This document shows, piece after piece, positions 8,722 to 17,474 of a stretch of DNA of 64,000 nucleotides. Every line of letters starts with the position of its first letter. The first letter of the stretch is position 1. The stretch lies in contig JAQBXN010000020.1 of assembly GCA_027625095.1 (NCBI GenBank), positions 29,743 through 93,742 on the forward strand. Reading direction: 5' to 3'. The stretch comes from Planctomycetota bacterium (lineage in GTDB: Bacteria; Planctomycetota; PUPC01; JACPCR01). Both the position numbers and the translations under genes were made by a program. The notes beneath the pieces were generated by a model. That model saw only the letters and a program-made list of their open reading frames with translations. It was not told the DNA's origin and did not search any database.

Positions 8722-10563
8722 ATGGATGAGGATTCGCCAGCACCCCAGCAACGACGGAAGATCAGAATCACGCTTATTGGCGCCGTGATCCTGGTTCTCG
8801 TCCTCGCATTTGGAATCTACACCGCGCTGAGCCAGTCTTCTCCAGCCGGCGACCTTATTAAGTTTGTTCCCACCGGTTGCGATGCGTTCGTCCATGCACG
8901 CCAGTTTGAACAGGAGATCCGGAAATTCCTCGAATCAGACGAATTGAAAACCCTGGCCAAGTCGGAACGCCTCGAACGATTCAAGGGCTCCCGGATCTTT
9001 CAGACGGTCCAGACACGCTGGCAGAATCTCAGCAGCCTCTCGCCATTCAAACTGAACCTGCAGAACCTGATGCTCGTCGTTGGGACTGATGCAGGATTAG
9101 CCGTCCGCATTGATGCCGCCTCCAGCAAACTGTCCCTTCTTGTCCTCACAAGAACAAACCTTGCCCTGGCCAACTCGTCTTGGGCAAGCAGTTTCATCAA
9201 CGCTGAGAGAAAAGAGTATTCGGGCTGCACCGTTCTCCATGCGAAAGCAGACGACATCCGGATTTACGCAACATCGCTCGGCAATCTCGTTCTGGTAAGC
9301 ACCGATTACCAATTGCTGCGGGATTCGATAGACCTCTGCCAGGGAAAAACCAACAGCAATTTCGCCGATGCCGCCCGTAGCCTCCCTGCCCCCTCAGTCG
9401 AGGCTGGCTCATCCATCGAGTTGCAGTTGAACCTGGGCGACTCCCTTCGCAAAGGCATGCCGAAGAAAATCGAAAAAGACTCCTCTGTTTTCCTGTCCGC
9501 GCTGCATAGCCGCCTGTCCGCGCTGTCCGTCCCACCCGAAGCCCTGGCACTCAGCACCGTCTTCTTCTCAAACAAAATCGAAGCCCTGGAAAGTACCGGA
9601 TTCGTCAAAGCAAGCCTCACCTACAATAAGTGTCTTCAACTCCGGCTTAACGCAGCGGTCAGTGGTTCGGATACCCCCCTCACTGTCCCCTTCTTCAGCA
9701 TCCACGGCAGCCTGCCCTCAGACGTCAGCTACACCAGCGTCGAACTCATCCCATTCCGCAGTTGGTTTAAAGACCTCGTAAAAGCCGAAATAGAAGACCC
9801 AGCCGAAGTCGAATCGGAACTTGCCGCCTTTACCACGTTCCTCGGCATCAAAGATTTCGAAAGCGAGTTCCTGGATCTGCTGGGCCCGCAGGTCTCTATC
9901 ATATTCGCTCCACAAGCAGTTGATGGGGACGCGTACAAATTCCACCTGCCCTCCGCTGCAGCGGCTATCGAGCTGAAAGACCCCGCCAGATTATCGAAGT
10001 TTCTCGCCCAATCCTTCGACCAGGTTATGGGCGACATGCACACCGATCACGCCACCCTTCAGAAACAGTCACCCCCGGATCAGAAAAGCGAATTTCCGTT
10101 TGAATCCGAAGAGATACAGCGAGGGAACTACAAATACACCCGAATCCAAATGCGTGACAACTTCCTTGGCCGCGCCCTCAGCCCGGCATTCGGAGTCATC
10201 GACAATTTCCTGTACATAACCACCTCGCACCGTCTGTTGGATGCCGTCATTGATACTCGCCGGATCGGCCAGGTTTCTCTGTCGAAGCAGCCCGAATTCG
10301 CCAGCCTTTGTGAAAAACTGGATGCGCCTCAATCTGGATTCTGGTATCTTTCGCCCCCCAATTTGGCGGAGGCCATAATGCCGATAGCGATCTCTTACAT
10401 CGAGACCCATCAGGTATGGCCGCAGCCGCTGAAAAATGAATACAGCCAACGCCTTCGGGAGTTGGCTGACTTTATTGCTCTTTTCAAATCTGTGGCATTC
10501 GTGACACACCAGCAGGGAGACATCCAGACGGCTCACCTCGTCTCCCAGCTTTCGGGCGAATAG
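8722..10563 (+). CDS. Membrane-anchored protein of unknown function (DUF3352-like)
   Basis: A 613-residue protein with a basic N-terminus and one membrane helix at about residues 15-35, leaving a large periplasmic domain. The motif FVPTGCDAFVHARQF after the helix resembles the opening of DUF3352-type repeats and parallels the start of the mature protein encoded at 6325-8475 on the opposite strand. No catalytic or cofactor motif stands out; the sequence is rich in Ser, Leu and Phe, with repeated SLP and DVSYTSVELIPF-like strands. There is no strong ribosome binding site before the ATG. The stop lies 10 bases before tRNA-Leu. Function unknown; a structural or quality-control envelope role would be guesswork. 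Confidence 0.7.
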   Translation: MDEDSPAPQQRRKIRITLIGAVILVLVLAFGIYTALSQSSPAGDLIKFVPTGCDAFVHARQFEQEIRKFLESDELKTLAKSERLERFKGSRIFQTVQTRWQNLSSLSPFKLNLQNLMLVVGTDAGLAVRIDAASSKLSLLVLTRTNLALANSSWASSFINAERKEYSGCTVLHAKADDIRIYATSLGNLVLVSTDYQLLRDSIDLCQGKTNSNFADAARSLPAPSVEAGSSIELQLNLGDSLRKGMPKKIEKDSSVFLSALHSRLSALSVPPEALALSTVFFSNKIEALESTGFVKASLTYNKCLQLRLNAAVSGSDTPLTVPFFSIHGSLPSDVSYTSVELIPFRSWFKDLVKAEIEDPAEVESELAAFTTFLGIKDFESEFLDLLGPQVSIIFAPQAVDGDAYKFHLPSAAAAIELKDPARLSKFLAQSFDQVMGDMHTDHATLQKQSPPDQKSEFPFESEEIQRGNYKYTRIQMRDNFLGRALSPAFGVIDNFLYITTSHRLLDAVIDTRRIGQVSLSKQPEFASLCEKLDAPQSGFWYLSPPNLAEAIMPIAISYIETHQVWPQPLKNEYSQRLRELADFIALFKSVAFVTHQQGDIQTAHLVSQLSGE

Positions 10564-10573
10564 CACCACCAAC

Positions 10574-10660
<87 letters not shown>

Positions 10661-10671
10661 GGTGAACGTTT

Positions 10672-10708
10672 AAGGCGTAGCAACTTCAAGTCGCTACGCC
10701 TTTTTTTG
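10672..10708 (+). terminator. Rho-independent terminator of tRNA-Leu
   Basis: A 10-base stem AAGGCGTAGC (10672-10681) pairs perfectly with GCTACGCCTT (10693-10702) around an 11-base loop and is followed by a run of T. Confidence 0.92.
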
Positions 10709-11094
10709 TTACAGGCTATTCCAACCCGAGGCACCCTGGCCAGGAAACGGCACGGATTCTTGACCGGTAATCAAGTTTCGAAATCCGGGAGAGCCGACCG
10801 GCCTTCTGCCGGTTAACCATGGACGCGTATCAAAGTAGCGGCGTAGCACTGCCTGATACTACAGCGCTACTTTTCCTCGTAACTATTTTGTCAAAAGAGA
10901 TATAAGCTCGTGGATGCATCCGGGAGTGGTGGGGCCGTCATGAGCGCTGAGAGGCCGCTGTTCTGCAGTATTCCAATACTCAAATGCTCCAATTCTTACG
11001 CCATGGTAGAGACAGGACAGAATAACTTGGGACAGAATGATAAAGCACCAAACAACGGCTCAGAGAAACCTTCTCAAAGAGGAAGATATAACTG
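10709..11094. other. Intergenic interval without a supported gene
   Basis: 386 bases with short hairpins such as ACCGGC-CTTCT-GCCGGT near 10798 and GTAGCG...CGCTAC around 10835-10870. Two partial GGGACAGAAT words (about 11014 and 11030) recall one near 6100. A weak GAGG site at about 11079 precedes the next start. Nothing else is recognisable. Confidence 0.5.
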
Positions 11095-12036
11095 ATGCTG
11101 ATTGCCGGAATTGATGAAGCGGGATACGGCCCTGTGCTGGGGCCTTTGGTCGTGGGCGCGTCCGTATTCGAGTACCAGGGAAGTGAGCTCCCCGACTTTT
11201 GGGAACTCCTCCACGGCACCGTATCCAGGCCTGGCAGTTCGGCAACGGGTCTGGTCATTGGCGACAGCAAGAAGGTATATAAACGGAACGGCCTCTCCGA
11301 CCTGGCGGAAGGCGTTTTCGGCTTCAGTAACGCCGGCGGGTTTAAATATGCGGGAGACTGGGGCGCTTTCCTCGATCATTTCCGGGCAGATGGGGCAGTC
11401 GCCGGACCTGGGAATCCACTTCCTTGGTACAGTGGCCCCCACGATGGCCTGGAGGCCAGAACTGAAAAAGCCCGGCCTCTTACCGGATCGCTGAAAGCGG
11501 CCAATCTGAAATTTCTGGGCTATGTCATTCGGCCTGTCTTCGCGCCTGAACTCAATGCCATTCTTGAGACCCGCAATAAATCAGAACTCCTCTACGATCT
11601 CGCCAGCTCTCTGGCTACGGAGATTCTCGAAAAGCACGAAGGCCATGAGGAGAGCGTTTTCCTTTGTGACAAACAGGGCGGGCGAAATTTTTACGGCCCT
11701 CAGCTTCTTGAGACTTTCCCGGATCACGGATTCCTGATTGAGTCTGAGGGTAAGAAAGAATCTTCGTATCTCCTTCTCAGAGACGGGCGAAAGCTACGGT
11801 TCAAGTTCGTTATGAAAGGCGATGACACACATCTGCCAATCGCGCTGGCCTCCATGTGCTGCAAATTGGTGCGCGAGCTCTTCATGGGGCAATTCAATGC
11901 CTGGTGGTTGGAACGGATGCCGGGATTGAAACCGACTGCCGGCTACTACACGGATGGGATGCGATTCCTGGAGGAAACAAAGGACCTGAGGAAGAAACTA
12001 AAAGTGCGTGATGAAGTGTTAATCCGATCCAAGTAA
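11095..12036 (+). CDS. Ribonuclease HII-like protein
   Basis: A 313-residue protein whose opening GIDEAGYGPVLGPLVV is the RNase HII signature, with acidic pair D7-E8. GDSKKVY (D57, K59, K60) matches the DSKKL motif, D192 in LCDKQGG and KGDD (D243-D244) followed by IALASMCCKLVRE match the rest of the D-E-D-D catalytic set. Known HII enzymes cut the RNA strand of RNA-DNA hybrids at single ribonucleotides. This protein is about 100 residues longer than a standard RNase HII (around 200) because of an insert at about residues 80-135, so it may be a divergent subfamily with a different substrate. A GAGG lies some 12 bases upstream of the ATG. purE follows 102 bases downstream on the same strand. 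Confidence 0.72.
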   Translation: MLIAGIDEAGYGPVLGPLVVGASVFEYQGSELPDFWELLHGTVSRPGSSATGLVIGDSKKVYKRNGLSDLAEGVFGFSNAGGFKYAGDWGAFLDHFRADGAVAGPGNPLPWYSGPHDGLEARTEKARPLTGSLKAANLKFLGYVIRPVFAPELNAILETRNKSELLYDLASSLATEILEKHEGHEESVFLCDKQGGRNFYGPQLLETFPDHGFLIESEGKKESSYLLLRDGRKLRFKFVMKGDDTHLPIALASMCCKLVRELFMGQFNAWWLERMPGLKPTAGYYTDGMRFLEETKDLRKKLKVRDEVLIRSK

Positions 12037-12138
12037 TCGAAGCGAGAGGCGGTCGGCTGATCGTTTTGGTATAGAGCGGATCTGAGTTATTCGCCGGGGT
12101 CGAGTCCCAGGCACTGAGACCAAACGAGGAAAACAAAA

Positions 12139-12657
12139 ATGTCAGACAAACCTGTTGCTGTCATCATGGGATCAGACACGGACTGGTCCGTCACCGAACA
12201 TACCATCAAAGACCTCGAAGCCCTCGGTATCGGCTACGAGTTGGAAGTCATTTCTCCCCACCGGACCCCGGAAGCCCTTCACGCATACGGGCTCGCCCTC
12301 GAAGAGCGCGGGTTCAAAGTCGTTATTGCCGCTTCCGGCGGCGCGGCACATCTCGCCGGCGTGCTGGCTGCTCTGACGACCCTGCCGGTTATCGGAGTCC
12401 CCGTTCCTTCTACCTCGCTCGGCGGCGTTGATGCTCTTTACTCCATTGTGCAGATGCCGGCAGGCGTTCCAGTTGCCACGGTCGGTATCGGTCGTTCTGG
12501 GGCAAAGAATGCCGTTGTGCTTGCGGCGAAGATTCTGGGTGTCGCGGACGACAAGTACAAAGCACTCATCCACAAATACAAAGAAGAACTTGTGGAAGAA
12601 TCGGTACAGAAGGCCGAACGAGTGGCCGCTGACTGGCAGGCCGAACTGGCCAAATGA
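12139..12657 (+). CDS. purE: N5-carboxyaminoimidazole ribonucleotide mutase PurE
   Basis: PurE (172 residues) moves the carboxyl group of N5-CAIR to give CAIR in purine synthesis in the cytoplasm. The family motifs are complete: GSDTDW at residues 11-16, ISPHRTPE with the catalytic His at 41, AASGGAAHL, GVPVPS and LGGVDALYSIVQMP. Length is standard. A GAGG ribosome binding site lies about 10 bases upstream. No purK is next to it; the neighbours are an RNase HII-like gene and a phosphodiesterase-fold gene, so this looks like an isolated housekeeping gene. Confidence 0.96.
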   Translation: MSDKPVAVIMGSDTDWSVTEHTIKDLEALGIGYELEVISPHRTPEALHAYGLALEERGFKVVIAASGGAAHLAGVLAALTTLPVIGVPVPSTSLGGVDALYSIVQMPAGVPVATVGIGRSGAKNAVVLAAKILGVADDKYKALIHKYKEELVEESVQKAERVAADWQAELAK

Positions 12658-12771
12658 GCCTGTAGAGCCCGCACGGGCTTATTCAACGAACGACAAGACT
12701 TTACCGGACGTCTGGCCGCCAAACAGGATGGCCAGCCCTGCCGGCAGCCTGAACTGATTCACCCACCGCTG

Positions 12772-14118
12772 ATGAGCAACGCCAATAGGGTCCTTCTGAT
12801 AGATGTGCCTGCTCTCTCCTGCGGGCTGGCCGGAGATGACAGACTATCGAACCTGAACAAACTCAAGAGCCAAGGCACGGCAATTCCTTTTCAACCATCG
12901 TTCCCCGCGGTCGGGGCAACAGTGCAGGCATCTGTCACCACCGGGGCCACGCCGGACGTCCACGGGATCGTAGCGAGTGGCTTTTATGATCGGCAGCGGA
13001 TGACCATCAGTTACGGTGAAAACTCAGACCGGCTGCTGGAGGCGAAGCGCGTTTGGGAATTTGCAAAGGAGCAGTCTCCGAAATTCAGCAGCGCCCTGGT
13101 TTTCTGGGAGAACAGTCTCGGCGCCGATTGTGATTTCATCGTCACGCCGCAGCCTGTTCCGAAGCGGGGTGGGGGCCATTACAGCTCCTGTTATTCAAAG
13201 CCGCCGGAGCTCGGCGACCGTCTTGTGCGTCAGCTTGGTCCATTCAAACAGGGATGGCTCCGAGGCCCATTCGCATCAATGCGATGCTCACGATGGGTCA
13301 CTCAGTGTGCCGTTACCTTGATAGAGGACTTTCAACCAAATCTGGTCTGCACCAGCCTGCCTCACCTGGCATTCAGTTACCTGAAATCGGGTAGTGACGA
13401 ACATAAACTCAAGACAGCGCTGCTGGTATTAGACGAATGCCTGGGTGAACTGATGAAGGCGGCCGAAGCCGGAGACTATTCGGTGATGGTGATGGGATCT
13501 TACGGGATGAACCCGGTGAACGAGGCGGTCTTCCCAAACCGATGCCTGCGGGAGCATGAAAGGCTGCTCACTCACAAAGTGAAGGGAATGGAATATCTCG
13601 ATTTCGGGCAGTCCAGGGCCTTCGTCGTACCCGATCACCAGGTGGCGCATGTTTACTGTAATCCACACGCCATCAGCGAGGTCTACGCCCTGCTTTCAAC
13701 TCTCCCCGGCATCGAGCGAATCTTGACTCTCGAGCATCAGAACGAATGGCATATCGACCACCCCCGCTCGGGTGAACTGATCTTGATCGCCGCGCAGGGA
13801 TACTGGTTTGCCTACCCGTGGTGGCACGATGCTTACCAGGCGCCCGAATACGCGTTCCATGTAGACCCTTTTAAGAAACCAGGCGCCGATCCAATGGAAT
13901 ACTTTTGGGGCACACACCCGTTCGTCATTTCCCAGGACACCAGCAAGGTAACGCAGTCTCACGGACGGCTACCGGACGACAATGTTGTTGCTCCGGTTCT
14001 CGTAACCAATTTCACACCAAACACAGGCTCGGCAGAAGAAGTGAAGGACACCGAAATCTTCAGAATAATCCTGGAACAACTCGGCCTCGAAGCCGTCGAG
14101 CCGGAGTTCAGACATTAG
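12772..14118 (+). CDS. Alkaline-phosphatase-superfamily (nucleotide pyrophosphatase/phosphodiesterase-like) protein
   Basis: A 448-residue soluble protein with the phosphodiesterase fold: an early metal Asp (D11 in LLIDVPAL), then FPAVGATVQASVTTGATPDVHG, in which a Thr of TTG (56-57) is the expected nucleophile. The later metal motif is unusual: where active enzymes have SDHGM, this protein has GSYGM (VMVMGSYGMNPV), so one Asp-His pair is absent. A C-terminal WGTHPF replaces the usual THG loop. Related proteins occur beside eboA/eboC type genes, but none is seen here. It may be a hydrolase with an altered metal site or a non-catalytic relative. No signal peptide and no clear ribosome binding site. 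Confidence 0.7.
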   Translation: MSNANRVLLIDVPALSCGLAGDDRLSNLNKLKSQGTAIPFQPSFPAVGATVQASVTTGATPDVHGIVASGFYDRQRMTISYGENSDRLLEAKRVWEFAKEQSPKFSSALVFWENSLGADCDFIVTPQPVPKRGGGHYSSCYSKPPELGDRLVRQLGPFKQGWLRGPFASMRCSRWVTQCAVTLIEDFQPNLVCTSLPHLAFSYLKSGSDEHKLKTALLVLDECLGELMKAAEAGDYSVMVMGSYGMNPVNEAVFPNRCLREHERLLTHKVKGMEYLDFGQSRAFVVPDHQVAHVYCNPHAISEVYALLSTLPGIERILTLEHQNEWHIDHPRSGELILIAAQGYWFAYPWWHDAYQAPEYAFHVDPFKKPGADPMEYFWGTHPFVISQDTSKVTQSHGRLPDDNVVAPVLVTNFTPNTGSAEEVKDTEIFRIILEQLGLEAVEPEFRH

Positions 14119-14247
14119 ATCCTTCGGCTACAGAATTCGGTGGTGGCGAATTCCGGCCATGAACGGAAAACTTCTGATGCGCATGTATCATCCGCGGCTT
14201 GTGTTCCTGATCATTTTCGCTCCCCCCACTTTGGCAGACCATTCGTC

Positions 14248-15144
14248 ATGAAAAAGCATCTGGCAATTATTTCACTATTCATCATTGGATTAAGTTCTGA
14301 AGGCTTTGCCCAGAATGAAGTGACGAAGGCGGCAAAAGAGAACTCAGCGAAGGAAAAGGCCCAGGGACAGAAGAACGCAAACGCGAAGACGCCGATGACT
14401 GCTGAAGAGCAGGAGGAATACAATGCCCGAGTAAAAAGTAAGTTTCAGTACGCGGTGAAGTATCTGAACGATTCGGTGGCGGAGATCGAAACTCGCCGTG
14501 AAGAGTTAGAAGGACTGATCGAGCAAGAGAAAACATCTGTAAGTCCCCCTCAGCCGGGGATGTTTTCGAATGCTCTGCAGACGCCCCCGAACCATAGCGC
14601 TATCAACGGGAAGAAGCGCTTTCTTCAGACAAAGGCTCTCGATAACAATCAGTCACAGGAGGTGCCGGTCACGCAAGAAATCAAGGATGCTGCCAGGGCA
14701 GTTATCGAAGCAATGGAATCGCGCCTCCCACAGATTCATGATCCAATCGATCAACTCCAGGAGCGGCTCGCTACCATGGACAATCCACTACCCGAGGCAA
14801 AGGGAAAACTATCGAACACCTCTATGCCGGCCAAAGACCTCGGGCAGACCAAAGCGGCTGTCGATAAGGCCGAGGCTGATCTGTCCATCGTTCTGGCGAG
14901 TGCCTGGCTGCATTCAATGAGCCAGTCCCAGAATGCAACAGCAAAAGACAGCGCAGTGGAGACCACAGAGTCACTGGCACGGTACCGGACTTTGAAGAAG
15001 CAGTACGAGGAATTAGGCGCTCAATTGGGTGTGGTCTCTGAACAACTCGATGACGGTGTCGGTAACATTGTTGGCGCCCTCTACCCGCTGCCAGTCAAAT
15101 CCAGGAAGACGACTGAAAACGCTCCCGAGATTAAGAAGAAATAG
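14248..15144 (+). CDS. Secreted helical protein of unknown function
   Basis: The start at 14248 gives a 298-residue product with a clear signal peptide (MKKHLAIISLFIIGL, cleavage after GFA at about residue 21); an ATG 108 bases upstream is in frame but would bury this signal. The mature protein is rich in Lys, Glu, Ala and Gln with long predicted helices and probable coiled coils at about 60-100 and 150-270. No family is recognised. Its stop is 26 bases before the lipoprotein gene at 15170, so the two are likely co-transcribed envelope proteins. Confidence 0.65.
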   Translation: MKKHLAIISLFIIGLSSEGFAQNEVTKAAKENSAKEKAQGQKNANAKTPMTAEEQEEYNARVKSKFQYAVKYLNDSVAEIETRREELEGLIEQEKTSVSPPQPGMFSNALQTPPNHSAINGKKRFLQTKALDNNQSQEVPVTQEIKDAARAVIEAMESRLPQIHDPIDQLQERLATMDNPLPEAKGKLSNTSMPAKDLGQTKAAVDKAEADLSIVLASAWLHSMSQSQNATAKDSAVETTESLARYRTLKKQYEELGAQLGVVSEQLDDGVGNIVGALYPLPVKSRKTTENAPEIKKK

Positions 15145-15169
15145 TGTGGCCTGTCTGTCTGATGTGACC

Positions 15170-15835
15170 ATGAGACTTGTGCCGGTTCTCCTCTTATTCG
15201 CTGGATGCCACTCTCTCCCGAATAGAGAAACACCTCTGAAACAGTTGCGAGCCGGCATGGCAGTTCCGTTTTCCTGGACGGAAACTCTGGGCGCTGAGCC
15301 CCTGCAAAACGGCGGCGGCCTGGTGTTTCTCAAAAAAGGCGCGCGCATCTACAGCCGTGCCTGGCGCTTCCAATCAAAGGTAGACTGGCCACCTGTCGAG
15401 GGAGTTGGATTTCTGGAGGGCGCCACGATCCATGTCGCCTATCGATCCTTGTCCGGGGAGCCGGATCACGAGTTCTATCATGCATACTGCCGTTTCGAAT
15501 TGGCGGCCGGCGGTCGGACATTTAAATGTTCATTCATCCAGAAAGCCACGGCGAGCCCCAAGGCACCCCTCTTGCCCGGCACTGCACAGGGAAAGATAGT
15601 AGTGGAGCCGTCGTCGGAATTTCAGGGCCATGTAGCGAGCCTTGAGATTCTGGCCGATTCACTCTCTTTGATGTCGGTCTCTGAAGAAAATTGTCCGGTA
15701 CTGCCGCTCTGGCCATCAGAGCCCAAATTCACCGTTCGCCGAAATGGGCGGGCCATCAAGCTCTGTTGCTCGTCCTGCCTGGCTGTTTTCGAGCAGAAGC
15801 CTGAGGTCTTCGAAATTCCGCCGATGGTCAAATGA
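15170..15835 (+). CDS. Lipoprotein with C-terminal CCxxC cluster
   Basis: A 221-residue lipoprotein: MRLVPVLLLFAGC has a lipobox with the lipidated Cys at residue 13. The middle is a beta-rich domain of unknown family. The C-terminus carries KLCCSSCLAVF with Cys 199, 200 and 203, then EQKPEVF, which recalls TRASH or YHS-type metal-binding tails, where a CC or CxxC pair with a following Phe binds heavy metal. Longer in-frame starts upstream would destroy the lipobox and overlap the previous gene. Metal binding at the outer or inner membrane is inference. Confidence 0.65.
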   Translation: MRLVPVLLLFAGCHSLPNRETPLKQLRAGMAVPFSWTETLGAEPLQNGGGLVFLKKGARIYSRAWRFQSKVDWPPVEGVGFLEGATIHVAYRSLSGEPDHEFYHAYCRFELAAGGRTFKCSFIQKATASPKAPLLPGTAQGKIVVEPSSEFQGHVASLEILADSLSLMSVSEENCPVLPLWPSEPKFTVRRNGRAIKLCCSSCLAVFEQKPEVFEIPPMVK

Positions 15836-15836
15836 G

Positions 15837-16076
15837 ATGGATTCGGCACTGAACAGTTACGAAGGGGCTTGTATTGTATCGAGGTCTAAGAGCAAAGAGG
15901 CGGCTCAAGGAGGTTGCTCGGTTTACGACAAGATGAACAACGGAATGAAGCGATACAAGAAGCAACTTCAACAAGATACCGCAGCCGCGCGAACAGCCGC
16001 CAACAGGACAGAGGCCGGCGAAGAAACTGATGAAGCCAGCCTCGCAGACAAAATGCGGCCAAACGACTTGGACTAG
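15837..16076 (+). CDS. Possible small hypothetical protein
   Basis: A 79-codon frame that begins two bases after the lipoprotein stop. Residues 1-8 are encoded by a 22-base dispersed repeat (15840-15861, 21 of 22 identical to 46202-46223), so the true start may be the ATG at 15933, which gives 47 residues of basic, Gln/Ala-rich helix; an AAGGAGG stands about 18 bases before that ATG, which is too far to be ideal. Its stop overlaps the end of the convergent selenoprotein gene. It may not be a gene. Confidence 0.3.
   Translation: MDSALNSYEGACIVSRSKSKEAAQGGCSVYDKMNNGMKRYKKQLQQDTAAARTAANRTEAGEETDEASLADKMRPNDLD
15840..15861. repeat. 22-base dispersed repeat GATTCGGCACTGAACAGTTACG, copy 1
   Basis: Differs at one base from 46202-46223. 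Both copies sit immediately beside a gene end. The complementary core CGTAACTGTT recalls CGTAACTATT words near 6017 and 10880. Confidence 0.55.
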
Positions 16077-17374
16077 TCTTTGACGGCCTCCAACGCCTGG
16101 TACATCAGCGACAGCAAGGCTTCCACTTCAATAATGCTTTCATTCTTCAGAAGCTCCTTCCCCTCCGGCGAATAAAAGACAAGAGAGGGTGTTCCGGCGA
16201 AACCGAGCTTGTCGAACAGATCGGATGCCTCCTTATCCGCAATGCTCAGCCTGATGCAGGCCAGTTTTCGGGAGAGCTGAACCACCTTGGGGTCGACGAG
16301 CGTGGTCGCTGCCATCTTTATACAAAATGCGCATTGAGGATGGAAGAACTCAAGCATCATCGGCGCGCCGGACTCCTTTGCGATTTTATGAGCTTCCTGC
16401 AACGTGCCCTCCCATGCGATTTCCTTTTCCATTCCTTTTTCCGGCGCCACCTTTACAGACTTGTAAAGCATCGGAATCCGCAGCAGACGACGACCTGATT
16501 TGGATTTGCCAAAGTGCTGGACAGCCTGGACGGATTGGTCTTCAAGAGCCGGCGGGTTCGCACCACCCGCCCCGCCTGCTTTCAACAATGAGATAATGGC
16601 CGGTTCGAGAGTCGTGGCATTCGTCCATGCCTGTTTGAAGTAAACTCGCCCGTCGGTTCCGATCAGATAAGCACAGTTCGGAAGGTTCCCATACGCAGCA
16701 CGGACCTCATTATTCATCTCATCAATTATGAGAGGGATGCCAGCCTTCAGTTCCTGGCGGGTTTCTTCGGCGAGCTTGCAGCGTTCGCCATAGGTGGTGG
16801 GCTGTTGAACTTCGGTGAATGTCTTTTCGCCGGCATGGGGTTCCCGAACATACATCATCCAAAAATCGACCTTGCCTTCGTATTTCTTTGCAATCGATTC
16901 AACACGACCGTGCTGACGCTTGAAGGGCGGTCACGTGAAGCTGCCGAACTCGATTACCACCGGACGCTTGCTGGCGAGAGTTGCGAGGGACGCTGGCTCT
17001 CCGTCCAGTGTCTTCAACTCAAACGCTGGCGCCGGATCACCGGGTAACGGTTTCGTTGAGGTGAAATTCTGAAAGTTGCCTCCTCGCCCACCGCCACTAC
17101 TACGGCCGCTGGAACGGCTGGAACTCTGTTCAGGCTCCTCTCCTCCTGTCGCAGATTTCTGCTTCCAGGAACTGCGGGCCTTCTCCAACTCATCGCTGCC
17201 GAGCTTGCCATCCTTATTCGAATCGAATCTCTCCAGTATCCGTGCCCCCTTGTTGCCGAGTTCACTCCTGGTCAGTTCACCATCTCCGTCCGAGTCCATA
17301 CGATCCAGCGGGAACACCGCTTGAGCAGACAGTGAGGTGGCAACAAGGAACAAAGCCAAAGAAATGACTTCCAT
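16073..17374 (-). CDS. Probable selenoprotein: EF-hand, deiodinase-like redoxin domain with in-frame UGA, thioredoxin domain
   Basis: One frame runs from ATG 17374 (preceded by GGGAGGAATTC) to TAG at 16073, broken only by TGA at 16931-16933, codon 148. The surrounding residues read EFGSFT-U-PPFKRQ, the active-site signature of the iodothyronine deiodinase family (GSxTU/CPPF). Past the UGA the frame continues with family-like sequence (YEGKVDFWMMYVREPHAG, later NCAYLIGTDGRVYFKQ), so readthrough as selenocysteine is far more likely than a nonsense mutation. Order: signal peptide 1-19; two complete EF-hand loops at 27-38 and 51-62; Ser/Gly-rich linker 75-115; redoxin domain about 118-265 with Sec148; thioredoxin domain about 320-430 with C348-A-F-C351. 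The product (433 residues) should be a periplasmic redox protein that may bind calcium. The substrate is unknown; bacterial members are not shown here to act on iodinated compounds. If not read through, the first part would be a 147-residue truncated protein. The selenocysteine machinery is not in this window. Confidence 0.85.
16902..16936 (-). promoter_or_regulatory. SECIS-like hairpin around the UGA codon
   Basis: On the mRNA, ACGUGACCG (16936-16928, containing the UGA) can pair along nine positions with CGGUCGUGU (16910-16902), two of them G-U, enclosing a 17-base loop. A competing stem pairs UUCAA (16924-16920) with UUGAA (16902-16898). Bacterial SECIS elements lie directly after the UGA in the coding region, as here. 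The folding was judged by eye. Confidence 0.5.
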
Positions 17375-17474
17375 GAATTCCTCCCAAATAAAGAGATTGC
17401 AACATTCAGACGGCGGCGCTTTCTGGGTTCTTCCCATTATGAACTGCTTCTACGGCAGCGGCGAAGCCGAAATC

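Noticed and set aside
10910..11095. 61-codon frame before the RNase HII-like gene
   Set aside because: Composition and lack of a ribosome binding site suggest it is not coding.
16931..17374. Reading the EF-hand part and the downstream part as two separate genes
   Set aside because: The TGA sits exactly at the deiodinase active-site position and both halves are in the same frame; the second half has no ribosome binding site and would lack its N-terminal strands.
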